Assembly: GCF_030718085.1 (NCBI RefSeq)
Contig: NZ_JAVAJF010000001.1
Span: forward strand, 2,170,001-2,234,000
Reading direction: 5' to 3'
Source: Marinobacter sp. MDS2
Lineage (GTDB): Bacteria; Pseudomonadota; Gammaproteobacteria; Pseudomonadales; Oleiphilaceae
DNA length: 64,000 nucleotides
The notes below the pieces were generated by a model. The model was not told the origin of the DNA. It saw only the letters and a program-made list of their open reading frames with translations, and did no database searches. Made by a program: the position numbers and the translations under genes. This document shows, piece after piece, positions 19,399 to 29,472 of the stretch (position 1 is the first letter of the stretch; each line of letters opens with the position of its first letter).

Positions 19399-20154
19399 AT
19401 GACAGAACAAACGGCCCGCCAGAAGGCCGGCGAACTTACCCCGGAGCAGGTTGCGGATTATCTTCGCGCCAACCCCGATTTTTTTCTTGACCAAGACGAG
19501 CTGCTGCGCAGTTTAACCCTGCCGCACGCCAGTGGCCGCGCAATTTCGTTGGTTGAGCGTCAGGTCCATTTGTTCCGTGAGCAACGGGACACCTTGCGCA
19601 GCGAGATGATGGAGCTGGTTTCGATTGCTCGTCATAACGACCGGCTGTTCGAGAAGAGCAAACGACTGTTGATGCAGGTGATTGAAGCCAAGAATCTGCA
19701 GGACATGGCATCGGCCATCGATGACAGCATTCGCGGAGACTTCGGTCTGGACGCCGCCACCATTCTGCTGTTTGGTGATGCCAACAAGTTGGGCCAGTCC
19801 CACGGTGCCTTGCACATTGTGGGCAAGTCTCAGGCCGAGCAGCGACTCGGTGCCTTGTTGGACGGTGATCGGGCCGTGTGTGGCCAGTTCCGGGAAAGCG
19901 AACGCGCCTTTTTGTTCCCGGATCGCGACGAACCAATCGCCTCGGTGGCACTGGTCCCGCTCCGTTATGAGGGGTTGGTGGGTGTTTTTGCGGTGGGTAG
20001 CTGCGAGCCGGGGTATTTCGACCAGAGCATGGGGTCGCTGTTTTTAAGCTATATCAGCGACACGCTCAGCCGCTTGCTGCCTCCGGTATTGAAACGTCAT
20101 GGTACAGATGCCGCAAAAGTCGCCGAACTAAGTGTGGAGAGTGGTCAAGGGTGA
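19399..20154 (+). CDS. DUF484 (GAF-like) protein
   Basis: A 251-residue member of the DUF484 family, encoded between dapF and xerC in many gammaproteobacteria (YigA in E. coli is a shorter relative). It has a helical N-terminus with the family motif YLRANPDFFLDQDELLRSLTLPHASG (quoted in part: NPDFFLDQDELL), a coiled segment SLVERQVHLFREQRDTL and a GAF-like C-terminal domain ending in FLSYISDTLSRLLPP. Its function is unknown. AGGAG at 19388-19392 supports the ATG at 19399 over the GTG at 19396. The TGA stop overlaps the GTG start of xerC. Confidence 0.9.
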   Translation: MTEQTARQKAGELTPEQVADYLRANPDFFLDQDELLRSLTLPHASGRAISLVERQVHLFREQRDTLRSEMMELVSIARHNDRLFEKSKRLLMQVIEAKNLQDMASAIDDSIRGDFGLDAATILLFGDANKLGQSHGALHIVGKSQAEQRLGALLDGDRAVCGQFRESERAFLFPDRDEPIASVALVPLRYEGLVGVFAVGSCEPGYFDQSMGSLFLSYISDTLSRLLPPVLKRHGTDAAKVAELSVESGQG

Positions 20155-21119
20155 CCACCACCTGCTCCGACGGCCAGATGCCAGAGGCACTTTCAGTGCC
20201 TCTGGCAGGTTTTGTTAATCACCTATCCTCTGAAAAACGCCATTCCCCCCGTACCTGCGAACATTATCTCCGCGATTTACAACGCTTGTCTGCCTGGCTT
20301 ACCAGTGTTGGCATCGAGCAGTGGGCACAGGTGACAAGTCATGATGTGCGCCGGTACGTCGCCAATCTGAGTAAAGCCGGGCTTGGTGGACGAAGCATTG
20401 CCCGACACCTTTCGTCTATTCGTCGGTTTTACCAATTCCTGCTGCGGGAAGGGCTCGCAAAAGACAATCCAGCTCTGGATATTCGCGCACCCAAAAGTGG
20501 TCGGCGCCTGCCAAAAGTGGCCGATGTCGATCAGTTGAATCAGTTGCTGGACGTTAACCCGGATGATCCGTTGGACGTGCGCGACTTGGCTATGTTTGAG
20601 TTGATGTACTCTTCCGGTCTTCGGCTATCAGAATTGGCCGGACTCAATCTGGAGGCTCTGGATTTGGCCGGCGGAGAGGTTCGGGTTTTGGGTAAAGGCA
20701 GTAAAGAGCGGGTGTTGCCCGTGGGTGCGAAAGCCGCCAGCGCGATTCGTCGGTGGCTAAAATGCCGCGCGCAGTTTGTAGCTGACAGTGAATCCGCTAT
20801 GTTTGTTAGTCAACGGGGCGGCCGCTTGAGCCGGCGCAGCATTCAGGCGCGTTTGGCGCGCTGGGGTACGGTGCAAGGCGCGGACCAGCGACTGCACCCT
20901 CATATGCTTCGACATTCGTTTGCCAGTCATATGCTGGAATCAAGCGGCGATTTACGGGCGGTGCAAGAACTGCTGGGGCATGCGGACATTGCAACGACTC
21001 AGGTCTATACTCACTTGGACTTTCAACATCTTGCGCGGGTTTATGATCAAAGCCACCCCCGGGCTCGTCGGCGAGCGGCTGCTCAAGCACTCGACTCTGA
21101 CACGGAATCAGCCGGCTAA
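20151..21119 (+). CDS. xerC: Site-specific tyrosine recombinase XerC
   Basis: XerC works with XerD at the dif site to resolve chromosome dimers. The 322-residue protein has the SAM-like N-terminal domain (FVNHLSSEKRHSPRTCEHYLRDL) and a catalytic domain with Arg in SSGLRLSELAGL, Lys in LGKGSKERVLPVG, HxxR in HMLRHSFASHML, the LLGHADIATTQVYTHLD box with the nucleophilic Tyr, and no truncation. It starts at GTG overlapping the DUF484 stop by four bases, indicating coupled translation. Confidence 0.97.
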   Translation: MTTTCSDGQMPEALSVPLAGFVNHLSSEKRHSPRTCEHYLRDLQRLSAWLTSVGIEQWAQVTSHDVRRYVANLSKAGLGGRSIARHLSSIRRFYQFLLREGLAKDNPALDIRAPKSGRRLPKVADVDQLNQLLDVNPDDPLDVRDLAMFELMYSSGLRLSELAGLNLEALDLAGGEVRVLGKGSKERVLPVGAKAASAIRRWLKCRAQFVADSESAMFVSQRGGRLSRRSIQARLARWGTVQGADQRLHPHMLRHSFASHMLESSGDLRAVQELLGHADIATTQVYTHLDFQHLARVYDQSHPRARRRAAAQALDSDTESAG

Positions 21120-21133
21120 TAACGGAGCATTGC

Positions 21134-22531
21134 ATGGCATCGGAGCAATCCTGGAAGAAAAAGTACCAGCAGTTATTAAAAGAAGCTGAGCAACAGGAGC
21201 GTCAATGTCGCGAGCAGCGAGAGCTGCTTGAACGAATGCTGATACGAACCACTGTGGCTTCAGAGGGCCAGCGCCCCGAGCTTGATCACTTGCTGAGTCG
21301 GTTGCGGGCGGAGCTGCGGCGAAAAAAACTGGACGCCGAAGCCTGGTGTCGCTTGCAGGAACAAATTGACCGTCAGATCGCGTTACTGGATGGATGGCCA
21401 AAGCAAGCGCCGAATGAAGCCTCTGAGCGTAAACCGAATGGGGCGGTGGCTGACGATGACGGTATTGATATCTCTGATCGGGATCACCGTTTGCTCATTG
21501 CCCGGCGGGTAGGGCAGTTGCTCAATCAGGTTTTGGAGCAGGTGACACTCGAACCCGATGCTGAGGCTAAAGCCAAAGAGCTTCAGCAAACACTGCTGAG
21601 CAGCATTGATTGGAGTACGTTACGGACAAGTCTGGAGTCTGTATCTGAGCTTTTAATCAAAGCGATCACCCGCAATCAGCGTGAACTCGAGGCTTTTTTG
21701 AGCCGGCTCAACAACCGCTTGGAAACCTTGCGTGAGCATTTTGCCCAGCAATCCGAATCCAATTCGTCACGGAAGGACGATCGGGCCACCCTTGATCAGG
21801 AAATTCGTCAGGAAATCGAATTGGTCAGCGAAGATATTCAGGGCAGCCAGGATTTGGACACGTTGAAACAATCGGTGGGCCAGCGCCTTGACCAGATTGC
21901 GAATGCCTTGAGCCGGTTTAAAGACAAAGAAAATAAACGCGAACGCCTGCTGGCGGAGCAGCTCGAATCCATGCAGCAAAAAATGGCCGCGATGGAAGCA
22001 AGTTCCGAGCAAATGCAGGTACAGATTCGTCGAGAGCGCGCCCGTGCTATGACCGATATGCTGACCCAGCTTCCCAATCGCGAAGCCTGGCAAGAACGGC
22101 TGCATTTCGAGTTCAGCCGCTGGCAACGCTATGAGCATCCGCTCACGGTCGCTGTGCTGGACATTGATTTGTTCAAGCGGATTAACGATACCTACGGCCA
22201 CAAAGCCGGTGACCGCGTGCTGCAGTTGGTTGCACGAGAGTTGCAGGGTCGATTACGTACAACCGATTTCATCGCTCGAATTGGTGGGGAAGAGTTCGGG
22301 TTGCTGCTGCCGGAGACCCGTATGGACGAAGCGGTTTCGGTCATGAACAAGCTCAGGGGCTATGTCGAGAAATTACCATTTCATTTTGGCGGAAATCCGG
22401 TCAGCATTACGTTTTCTTCCGGCCTGGCGCAGTTTGTCGCAGGCGACAATCAGGACAAGGCGTTTGAGCGAGCAGACAGGGCTCTTTATCGGGCCAAGGC
22501 AACGGGCCGTAACCGGGTTGTTGCTCATTGA
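21134..22531 (+). CDS. Diguanylate cyclase with coiled-coil N-terminus
   Basis: A 465-residue soluble protein. Residues 1-290 are mostly charged helical and coiled-coil sequence with no recognised sensor domain or membrane segment. The C-terminal GGDEF domain is intact: active-site GGEEF at 384-388 and an inhibitory RxxD site (RTTD, 375-378) five residues before it, plus LPNREAWQERL and the DIDLFKRINDTYGHKAGDRVL block. It should make c-di-GMP with product feedback. It begins 15 bases after xerC and precedes the sensor kinase by 33 bases, so it probably shares the transcript. Confidence 0.9.
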   Translation: MASEQSWKKKYQQLLKEAEQQERQCREQRELLERMLIRTTVASEGQRPELDHLLSRLRAELRRKKLDAEAWCRLQEQIDRQIALLDGWPKQAPNEASERKPNGAVADDDGIDISDRDHRLLIARRVGQLLNQVLEQVTLEPDAEAKAKELQQTLLSSIDWSTLRTSLESVSELLIKAITRNQRELEAFLSRLNNRLETLREHFAQQSESNSSRKDDRATLDQEIRQEIELVSEDIQGSQDLDTLKQSVGQRLDQIANALSRFKDKENKRERLLAEQLESMQQKMAAMEASSEQMQVQIRRERARAMTDMLTQLPNREAWQERLHFEFSRWQRYEHPLTVAVLDIDLFKRINDTYGHKAGDRVLQLVARELQGRLRTTDFIARIGGEEFGLLLPETRMDEAVSVMNKLRGYVEKLPFHFGGNPVSITFSSGLAQFVAGDNQDKAFERADRALYRAKATGRNRVVAH

Positions 22532-22564
22532 TGTTTCACATTCGTCGCACCGAGAGGGCATGTA

Positions 22565-25321
22565 GTGACGCTTTTTTTTCAGCTCGTGTTGTTTCTGTTG
22601 GTAAGCTTTTCGACCACAGCGGCGCAAGCTGACCCGCCACAAGAATCCCCCTCCCCCGTGCTTGGCCTCGAGGATCTGATGTGGCTCGAGGAGCTCGATG
22701 CCATCAGAGTCGGCGTTCGGCAAACCCAGATGCCCCTGATTTTCGACAGCGGTAATGGCCAACTGGTGGGCCTGTTGGCGGACTATCTGGGTTTACTGTC
22801 CAAAAAACTCGACCTGCCGGTTGAACCCTTCATGCTGGATGAGCAGGAGCAGCCTGCTGATCTGGTGCTCACTACGCGTGTACCGGGCGCGCCGGTGATT
22901 CCGGGCCTGCGCCATACCACGCCGATCATGAGTCTCACCTACGGTGTTTTCGTGAATGCCGGAGATGCCGGTTTCCGCACATTGACCGATCTGGAGTCGG
23001 CCAATGTTGCCATTATCGGCGACGATCCCAACCAGTTTCCTTTGCTCGACCCGGTGAATAACTTTACCCCTGTGCCGGTGGAAAATCTGGGCGAAGCCAT
23101 CAGTCAGGTGCTGGCCGGTAACGCCGATGCGTTTTTGGCTCCGGTACCGGTGGTATCCGACTATCTGGAATCGACGCTGGTTAACGGAATCGGGTTGGCG
23201 GTGCTGTTGGATAACCGGCCGGTGGATGTCGTGCTGCAAGTGCCAACCAAGGAGCATCAACTATTCCGAGTGGCGGATCGCGCGGTCATATCGATTAGCC
23301 ATAACGAACATCGGGAAATCCGGCAGGCCTGGTTGCAAGGTGATGTGCCGATGCTGGAAGGTCGCGGTGTAGCTTTGACTGCGGCGGAAAAGTCCTGGCT
23401 TGATAAAAATCAGGGTCTCAAAGTCGGCTTGCGCAGGGATTGGCCACCGTTTGAATTCCAGCAGGACGGCCGGCCGGCGGGTTTGGTTGCCGATTTGGTC
23501 GGCCGGCTGGAAGAAAATTTGGGGATCCGGTTCAGCAAGAAGATGATGGACACCCGTGCTTCCGCCGAAAATGAGTTGAAGGAGGGTACCGTCGATATTC
23601 TGCCCGGATTGTCCCGAACGCCCCGCACGGAGCAGGAATACCTGTTTACCCGGGCCTACGTAACCGTGCCCATCGCTTTGGCGATACGTGACAGCGGCCG
23701 GTTTATCGGCGATTTGCGGGAGCTGCGTGACGAGAAAATTGGCGTAGTTAACCGTCAGGCCAGCCACGACTACTTGCTGATTAACCACCCGGATCTTGAT
23801 CTCTACCCGCAGGACACCGTCGCTGATGGTTTGCTTGCGTTGTCGAACGGTGATCTTGACGTGATGGTGACCCATATCCCGGCGGTTAGTTACACGGTTG
23901 CACGGTTGGGATTGTCCAATCTCAGAATCACCAGTATCACACCTTATCAATACGATTTGCGTTTAGCGGTGCGCAAGAGCAACCCGGAGCTGCACCGGAT
24001 TCTGAACAAGGCTTTGGGCAGTCTGCCTGAATCCGAGGGCGAGGCCGTTTACAACCGCTGGATTCACCTGGACATCGAACAAGAAACGGATTACACGGTG
24101 GTACGGCGGATCATTCTGATCGCGATTGTCGTTGTGCTCATCTTCCTGTATTGGAACCGCAAACTATCGCTGGAAGTCGATGAACGCATCCGCTCTGAAA
24201 ATGCGCTGCGGCGGAGTGAGGATGAGCTGCGAGCCGCCAAGCTGGAAGCTGAGCGATTAGCCCGGGAAGCCGAGCTGGCCAACCGCGCGAAAAGCGAGTT
24301 CCTGGCTAATATGTCCCATGAAATCCGAACGCCAATGAATGCGGTAATTGGCTACAGCGACTTGCTCTATAACTCGGTAACTGACCCGCAGCAGCGAAAT
24401 TATCTGAATGCCATCCGTGCCGGCAGCCGCAGCCTTCTGATGTTAATCAATGACATTCTGGACCTGTCCAGAATTGAAGCGGGCAAAATGCGCTTGGATT
24501 TTGCTCCAGTCTCGGTGCGTCGCTTGTTAAGCGACGTTCGCCACATCTTTGATCTTCGGGCGACGGAGCAGGGCATTGCGCTGGAAGTCAGTGTGGGTGC
24601 GGGGTTGCCGTCTGCGATGATGCTCGATGAAACCCGGCTACGGCAGGTATTGTTTAATCTGGTGGGCAACGCCATCAAATTTACTCACCAAGGTGAGGTA
24701 ACCGTTCGTGTGGTCGCCGAACTCCTGGATGAGCCGGACGACCGAGACGGAGATGCTCGATACTACCGAATGGTGGTGACCGTAACGGACACCGGCATCG
24801 GTATTGCTCCGGACCAGCAAAGCCGCATTTTTGATGCTTTCGAGCAGCACGAAGGGCAGAGTTCGAGACGCTACGGTGGTACGGGTCTGGGACTCGCCAT
24901 CAGTCGCAAGCTGGTGGAAATGATGGGAGGCGAACTGACACTCGAAAGTGAGGCGGGAGTCGGATCGACATTTACCATTGTGTTGCCCCGGGTTGAAGCC
25001 ACCGGGGAAGAGGCCGATGACGAGGGCGCACCGGAGGAGTCGGAACGATTGCTGGCTCAGACCATGAGCATGCAGGAGCGCGGTTGGCTCCGGGAAAGCC
25101 TGGCAAGAGACTTCGGTAATGAATGGCAAGACGTTCGGGAGAGCGGCGACCCGGAGCAAATGAAAGAATTTGCGTTGAGAATTATCGAGTGGGGGCAGCG
25201 CCATCGTTCACTGTCGGTTACCCGTTACGGTGAAAAGCTGTTGGCAGATGTGGAGGCGTTCAATCTGGATGCGGTGAATACGGCACTGGAGGCGTTCCCC
25301 CGCATACTGGGGCAAAACTGA
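22565..25321 (+). CDS. BvgS/EvgS-like sensor histidine kinase lacking a receiver domain
   Basis: A 918-residue membrane sensor kinase. A signal peptide (about 1-23) is followed by two periplasmic solute-binding (SBP_bac_3, Venus-flytrap) domains at about 45-260 and 275-500, a membrane segment at about 515-537, a short coiled linker, a HisKA domain with His585 in [20 protein letters not shown], and an ATPase domain with [18 protein letters not shown] and GTGLGLAI. A roughly 95-residue helical tail follows; related hybrid kinases have that tail after a receiver and phosphotransfer region that is missing here. The GTG start follows GAGGG. The partner regulator is not nearby. Confidence 0.88.
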   Translation: MTLFFQLVLFLLVSFSTTAAQADPPQESPSPVLGLEDLMWLEELDAIRVGVRQTQMPLIFDSGNGQLVGLLADYLGLLSKKLDLPVEPFMLDEQEQPADLVLTTRVPGAPVIPGLRHTTPIMSLTYGVFVNAGDAGFRTLTDLESANVAIIGDDPNQFPLLDPVNNFTPVPVENLGEAISQVLAGNADAFLAPVPVVSDYLESTLVNGIGLAVLLDNRPVDVVLQVPTKEHQLFRVADRAVISISHNEHREIRQAWLQGDVPMLEGRGVALTAAEKSWLDKNQGLKVGLRRDWPPFEFQQDGRPAGLVADLVGRLEENLGIRFSKKMMDTRASAENELKEGTVDILPGLSRTPRTEQEYLFTRAYVTVPIALAIRDSGRFIGDLRELRDEKIGVVNRQASHDYLLINHPDLDLYPQDTVADGLLALSNGDLDVMVTHIPAVSYTVARLGLSNLRITSITPYQYDLRLAVRKSNPELHRILNKALGSLPESEGEAVYNRWIHLDIEQETDYTVVRRIILIAIVVVLIFLYWNRKLSLEVDERIRSENALRRSEDELRAAKLEAERLAREAELANRAKSEFLANMSHEIRTPMNAVIGYSDLLYNSVTDPQQRNYLNAIRAGSRSLLMLINDILDLSRIEAGKMRLDFAPVSVRRLLSDVRHIFDLRATEQGIALEVSVGAGLPSAMMLDETRLRQVLFNLVGNAIKFTHQGEVTVRVVAELLDEPDDRDGDARYYRMVVTVTDTGIGIAPDQQSRIFDAFEQHEGQSSRRYGGTGLGLAISRKLVEMMGGELTLESEAGVGSTFTIVLPRVEATGEEADDEGAPEESERLLAQTMSMQERGWLRESLARDFGNEWQDVRESGDPEQMKEFALRIIEWGQRHRSLSVTRYGEKLLADVEAFNLDAVNTALEAFPRILGQN

Positions 25322-25326
25322 GGCGA

Positions 25327-25692
25327 TTACAGGCAATCGAACTGGGATTGCCGATCAAAGGCCACAGACACCATATCGTAGCCGGAATCTGAAAGTGACT
25401 GCATCAGCTGCTGGTCACCAAACAGGGTCATGCAAACCTTGTGCACCTTCGCTTGCAGTTGCTGTGCCGATGGCATGGCGCCTTTAAAGCGAAAATCCAC
25501 AACCAGGTATTTGCGGTCAACATCGGCACTTGCGGGGATGTCCTCGCGCTCAACGCTTTCATAGCCTATATAGGCCGCTTCGGTGTTTGGAAACACCTGT
25601 TGCATGAGAACGTCCAGATTTCCTGCTTGCACATGGGGACTTGCCGCGCCAGTCAGTAGCGCCCAGCTCAGAGCAAAGGTTCGAATTCGCAT
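25327..25692 (-). CDS. Small secreted protein of unknown function
   Basis: A 121-residue protein with a clear Sec signal peptide (MRIRTFALSWALLTGAASPHVQA, cleavage likely after residue 23). The mature part is about 98 residues with two cysteines (one in VHKVCMTLFG and the penultimate residue of the chain), which could form a disulfide in the periplasm. I do not recognise a family. It converges with the sensor kinase gene, five bases separating the two stops, and is monocistronic as far as can be seen. Confidence 0.75.
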   Translation of the reverse strand: MRIRTFALSWALLTGAASPHVQAGNLDVLMQQVFPNTEAAYIGYESVEREDIPASADVDRKYLVVDFRFKGAMPSAQQLQAKVHKVCMTLFGDQQLMQSLSDSGYDMVSVAFDRQSQFDCL

Positions 25693-25934
25693 AGGCTTTT
25701 CTCGTCAGGCAATAAAAGCGATACCGTAACCAAGTGTAAGTTTTGGTTACAATTGATTATTGCAGAGAGTGTCGGTTTTTGCCGTATAAAGCTTTGGAAT
25801 TTTTCAATTGTTTGCATTGCTGACACAATCAGGGCGTGCCTTGCCGCGCGCGTTGTACTGAGCCTCTCTCCAGCTGGAGTGTTTTCAGCTATGATAAAAC
25901 CGAGCATTCTGAAAAGAACAAATGAGGTAACGTC

Positions 25935-26522
25935 ATGTTCCAGCTCGTATTCAAGGGCGAATGTACGTCAGGCACGGATCTGCATACCGCCCGCGCTAAC
26001 GCCCAGGCGTTGTTCAAGGCCAGTGTTGAACAACTGGACCGCATGTTCAGTGGTCAGGCGGTGGTGATCCGTAACAAGCTGGACCAGGAACAAGCCGAGA
26101 AATACCAAGCGGTACTCAAGAAACATGGCATGGTGGTGTATGTGCAGCCGATGGCCGTTGCTGGTGCACAACCTGCAGCATCGCCCAGAAAGGCTGTGGC
26201 CGAATCGAAGCCTTCATCGCCGGAAGAGGCGAGGGTTTCCCGGGCAGCGTCCGGCAACGGGCCGAAAGTGGAGCCTGGTGACCGTTTGCCCGTCGCGGGT
26301 GAAAAAGTGGATGAGATTCTGGCCGGCTCCGATTTGAGTCTGGATCCGGTCGGGGTCACGCTGGCGGAGCATCAGGAGGTCGAAGCCCCGATGTTTGAAC
26401 ATCTGGATGAGTGGAGCGTCGCACCCCCGGGGTCTGACCTGGGAGTGGAGCGGGAAATACCACCTTCCATCGTGCCGGATACCTCTCATATATCGTTGGT
26501 TGACGATGACAAATCCAGCTAA
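25935..26522 (+). CDS. Unknown cytoplasmic protein upstream of the patatin autotransporter
   Basis: A 195-residue protein. The first 75 residues (MFQLVFKGECTSGTDLHTAR ... HGMVVYVQPM) form a compact alpha/beta domain of a kind I have seen at the N-terminus of various gammaproteobacterial membrane proteins; I cannot name it with confidence. The rest is low-complexity, rich in Ala, Pro, Glu and Ser, with no membrane segment or signal peptide. It ends 16 bases before the phospholipase gene and is probably co-transcribed with it. Function unknown. Confidence 0.75.
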   Translation: MFQLVFKGECTSGTDLHTARANAQALFKASVEQLDRMFSGQAVVIRNKLDQEQAEKYQAVLKKHGMVVYVQPMAVAGAQPAASPRKAVAESKPSSPEEARVSRAASGNGPKVEPGDRLPVAGEKVDEILAGSDLSLDPVGVTLAEHQEVEAPMFEHLDEWSVAPPGSDLGVEREIPPSIVPDTSHISLVDDDKSS

Positions 26523-26538
26523 TGCGCACTGAGCTATT

Positions 26539-28749
26539 TTGAACCATTCATACAGACTTCTCGTCCTGCTTGCCGTCGTGATGGCGTTTTCTGCGTTGCC
26601 AGCTTTGGGGGCTGCCTCGGAACCTCGCCCGAAAGTGGGTTTGGTGCTGAGCGGTGGCGGAGCCAAAGGCATGGCACATGTGGGGGTGCTAAGGGTTCTG
26701 GAAGAAATGAAGGTGCCGGTGGACATGGTGGTCGGTACCAGCGCAGGCTCCGCGGTGGCTGCGTTATACGCTTCCGGCATGTCGGTTGATGAAATTGAAC
26801 AGCGTTTTATTGATCTGGACTGGCTGTCCAGTTTCAGAGATGACCCGGGCCGTGCCTACAAGCCAGTGCGACGTAAACAGTCCGATTGGCGATTGCCTAT
26901 CACGCCGGGAATCGGTGTTGATGTCGAGGGTGTCCGGGTTGGTGGGGGCTTGGTCACGGGCCAGAACCTGGGCCTGATTCTGAACGAGCTCACCCGCAAT
27001 GCTGCACTGGTAGACGACTTTGACCAACTCCCCATCCCGTTTCGCGCGGTCGCGACGGATCTGGAAACCGGCGTCGAGGTGGTCATTGATAGCGGCAATC
27101 TGGCGGAGGCCATTCGCGCCAGTATGAGCATTCCCGGTGTCTACGCGCCGGTTGAACGTGGAGGCCGTTTACTGGTCGATGGCGGGGTGGCGAACAACTT
27201 GCCCGTCAGTGTGGCCCGGGATATGGGGGCCGACATCATCATAGCGGTAGACATCACAGACCCATTGCTGAAGACCGATGAGATCAAGGAAGCGTTTTCG
27301 GTAGTGGGTCAGCTAACCACCCTCCTGACCCGGCGAAATACGGAAGACCAGCTCGCCTTGATCACTGATAACGACGTACTTATTCGGCCCAAATTGGAAG
27401 GTTATGGCTCAGCAGATTTCTATGACGGTCCGGTGCTGTTTGAATTGGGGGCTACCGCCACTCGTGAGCACGCGGTAGAACTTAATCGTCTGGCAGTGCC
27501 GGCGGAAGAGTGGCAGGCTTTCCGAGCGGGTTTGGAACAGCGCGCAGAGACTGCCGGCAAAGTCGCGCGAATTGAGTTCAAGGCCGGGCGCCGATTATCC
27601 ACAGACTTTTTGAAAGAGCGGATACGCCAGAAAGCAGGCGAGCCTCTGGATATTGAACAACTTGAGTCTGACCTGAAACGAATCTACGGGTTGGGGTATT
27701 ACGAAACCGTGTCCTGGTCGTTGAGGCCCTCGAGGCAGGGGCCAATTCTGGATATTCAAGCGCGAGAGAAACGCTGGGGTCCTAACTACTTGTCTTTTGG
27801 TCTGAACTACGAAGATAACTTTGATGGGGCCACCCGCTTTAATCTGGCGTCCGGGCTCCGGATGACGGAACTCAACAGTCTGGGGGCAGAGTGGCATACG
27901 GGTGTGCAGTTAGGCACAGAGCCGTGGGTGCGCACCCAGTGGTATCAGCCGCTGGATTTTGGTTACGAGCGATTCGCGGTGATCGGCCTGGAACACCAGC
28001 GGGATGAATACAGTGTATACGAGGACGGCACCCGAGTTTCCCAGATCGATGTCACCCTGAGCAAAGCGGATATCGCCATTGGTATGGAATTGGGTGGCGA
28101 TGGCGAAATTCGAATTGGTTATGTTCGGGGTTCTGCAAAGGTGGACGACCAGGTTGGCGCGCAGGTTGCGCCGTCGGGCCGTATTAATCAGGGCTATGTG
28201 AACGTGCAGCTGGTGCACGATTCGCTCAGCGATGCCTTTTACCCCAAATCGGGGGGCTTTGCGGGCATACGGGCGCGTTTTGAGCGTAATGACTTCGGGT
28301 CCGACCGAAACTTCGATTCCATCACGGGCATGTTGCTGGGAACCACCAGTTGGCAACGGTTCAACGTCACCGGCCTGTTGTTCACGGAACAGGTGATCAG
28401 CGGCGAGTCAGGGATCGAGAACGCCGCGCGTCTCGGTGGATTCAGACGGCTGTCGGCCTATGCGGCCGGAGAGCTAAGTGGCAACGACGCCGCCCTGGCT
28501 GCAGCCTATGCCCGAAGGGAGTTCGGTGGCCCGTTCATGCCTTGGTTTGCAGGTGTCGGCTTTGAAACAGGTAACACCTGGGACCAGATCGATGATGCGC
28601 GTTGGAATAATCTGGTTCGTTCGTGGAGTGTGTTTGCCGGTGTGGATACGTTCGTCGGCCCGGTTCAGTTTTCTGTTGCATACAACAACGAAGACGACTG
28701 GACGGCTTACATGAACATCGGCTTTTCGTTTACCCAGCTGTTCTACTGA
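26539..28749 (+). CDS. Patatin-like type Vd autotransporter phospholipase (PlpD-like)
   Basis: A 736-residue outer-membrane protein. It has a signal peptide (about 1-27), a patatin phospholipase domain (about 32-230) with oxyanion motif SGGGAKGMAH, nucleophile elbow GTSAGS (Ser near 67) and catalytic DGG (Asp near 214), then a POTRA domain (about 340-410) and a C-terminal beta-barrel (about 415-736) ending in GFSFTQLFY with the terminal aromatic signature. PlpD of Pseudomonas aeruginosa is the model for this type Vd layout. TTG is the annotated start and gives a normal signal peptide; no strong ribosome site precedes it. Confidence 0.92.
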   Translation: MNHSYRLLVLLAVVMAFSALPALGAASEPRPKVGLVLSGGGAKGMAHVGVLRVLEEMKVPVDMVVGTSAGSAVAALYASGMSVDEIEQRFIDLDWLSSFRDDPGRAYKPVRRKQSDWRLPITPGIGVDVEGVRVGGGLVTGQNLGLILNELTRNAALVDDFDQLPIPFRAVATDLETGVEVVIDSGNLAEAIRASMSIPGVYAPVERGGRLLVDGGVANNLPVSVARDMGADIIIAVDITDPLLKTDEIKEAFSVVGQLTTLLTRRNTEDQLALITDNDVLIRPKLEGYGSADFYDGPVLFELGATATREHAVELNRLAVPAEEWQAFRAGLEQRAETAGKVARIEFKAGRRLSTDFLKERIRQKAGEPLDIEQLESDLKRIYGLGYYETVSWSLRPSRQGPILDIQAREKRWGPNYLSFGLNYEDNFDGATRFNLASGLRMTELNSLGAEWHTGVQLGTEPWVRTQWYQPLDFGYERFAVIGLEHQRDEYSVYEDGTRVSQIDVTLSKADIAIGMELGGDGEIRIGYVRGSAKVDDQVGAQVAPSGRINQGYVNVQLVHDSLSDAFYPKSGGFAGIRARFERNDFGSDRNFDSITGMLLGTTSWQRFNVTGLLFTEQVISGESGIENAARLGGFRRLSAYAAGELSGNDAALAAAYARREFGGPFMPWFAGVGFETGNTWDQIDDARWNNLVRSWSVFAGVDTFVGPVQFSVAYNNEDDWTAYMNIGFSFTQLFY

Positions 28750-29402
28750 GCTAAAGCAGTCAATACTTGCTGGCATTGTTGCAGGGCATAGCGATGCAGA
28801 ATATTCGTCAGAGCTTGCTCATCTCGGGCTTTGATGGCTTGGATGGACTGCTCCATATGGGCAAGATTGTCTTCAATCACCTGTTTCCCACCGTGGCGAA
28901 AGGCCACAAAGGCACACCGTTTTGCCGACGGCCACAAATCGTCGATTGCAGACACAATGAAGTAGTTGTCAGCGTAAGCCAGCGATGCCTGGGTGTACTC
29001 GATGCCCAGCTCCAGAAACGCTAACAAGTCGTTTTCTTCGTAACACCGCTGCATCTTGTCGCGCAGCGACTCCAGCCGCTCCATATCCTCTGGTTGCCAC
29101 TGCCTGACCAGTTTCCGGCCCGTGTGGGTCAGGTACAGCTCCAGCGTTTCATACAAGCTGTGCACGAAATGGTCATCCAGTGTGGTCACGAACGCGCCTT
29201 TGCGCGGTACGTTTTTCACCAGATGCCGTTTTTCAAGCAAGAGCAGGCCTTCGCGCACAGAGCCTAGGCTGACATTCAGCTCTTTGGCCATGGCGCTTTC
29301 GTAAATCCGTTCGCCCGAGCGCAGTTGCCCGAAAGCAATCAGGTTCTCGACGTGGCGGGCGACTTGTTCGGTCAGGGTTTGTTTCGGCTTGAATGCGTTC
29401 AT
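28743..29402 (-). CDS. GntR-family transcription regulator (FadR-type, FCD domain)
   Basis: A 219-residue regulator with an N-terminal winged helix (LTEQVARHVENLIAFGQLR, then MAKELNVSLGSVREGLLLLE) and a C-terminal all-helical FCD ligand-binding domain. The ligand is not predictable from sequence here. It converges with the phospholipase gene, the two stop codons overlapping by seven bases, and it lies downstream of cls on the same strand with a 70-base gap. Target genes cannot be named. Confidence 0.85.
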   Translation of the reverse strand: MNAFKPKQTLTEQVARHVENLIAFGQLRSGERIYESAMAKELNVSLGSVREGLLLLEKRHLVKNVPRKGAFVTTLDDHFVHSLYETLELYLTHTGRKLVRQWQPEDMERLESLRDKMQRCYEENDLLAFLELGIEYTQASLAYADNYFIVSAIDDLWPSAKRCAFVAFRHGGKQVIEDNLAHMEQSIQAIKARDEQALTNILHRYALQQCQQVLTALAQ

Positions 29403-29472
29403 GTACGTGCTGTGGTTACTTCAAATGTGGTCAGGGGAGTCATATTCGCATAAGCCCTAACTGAGAACCAGT

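Noticed and set aside
18322-19494. 390-codon open frame antisense to dapF
   Set aside because: Shadow of dapF; no recognisable motif and overlapping a conserved enzyme.
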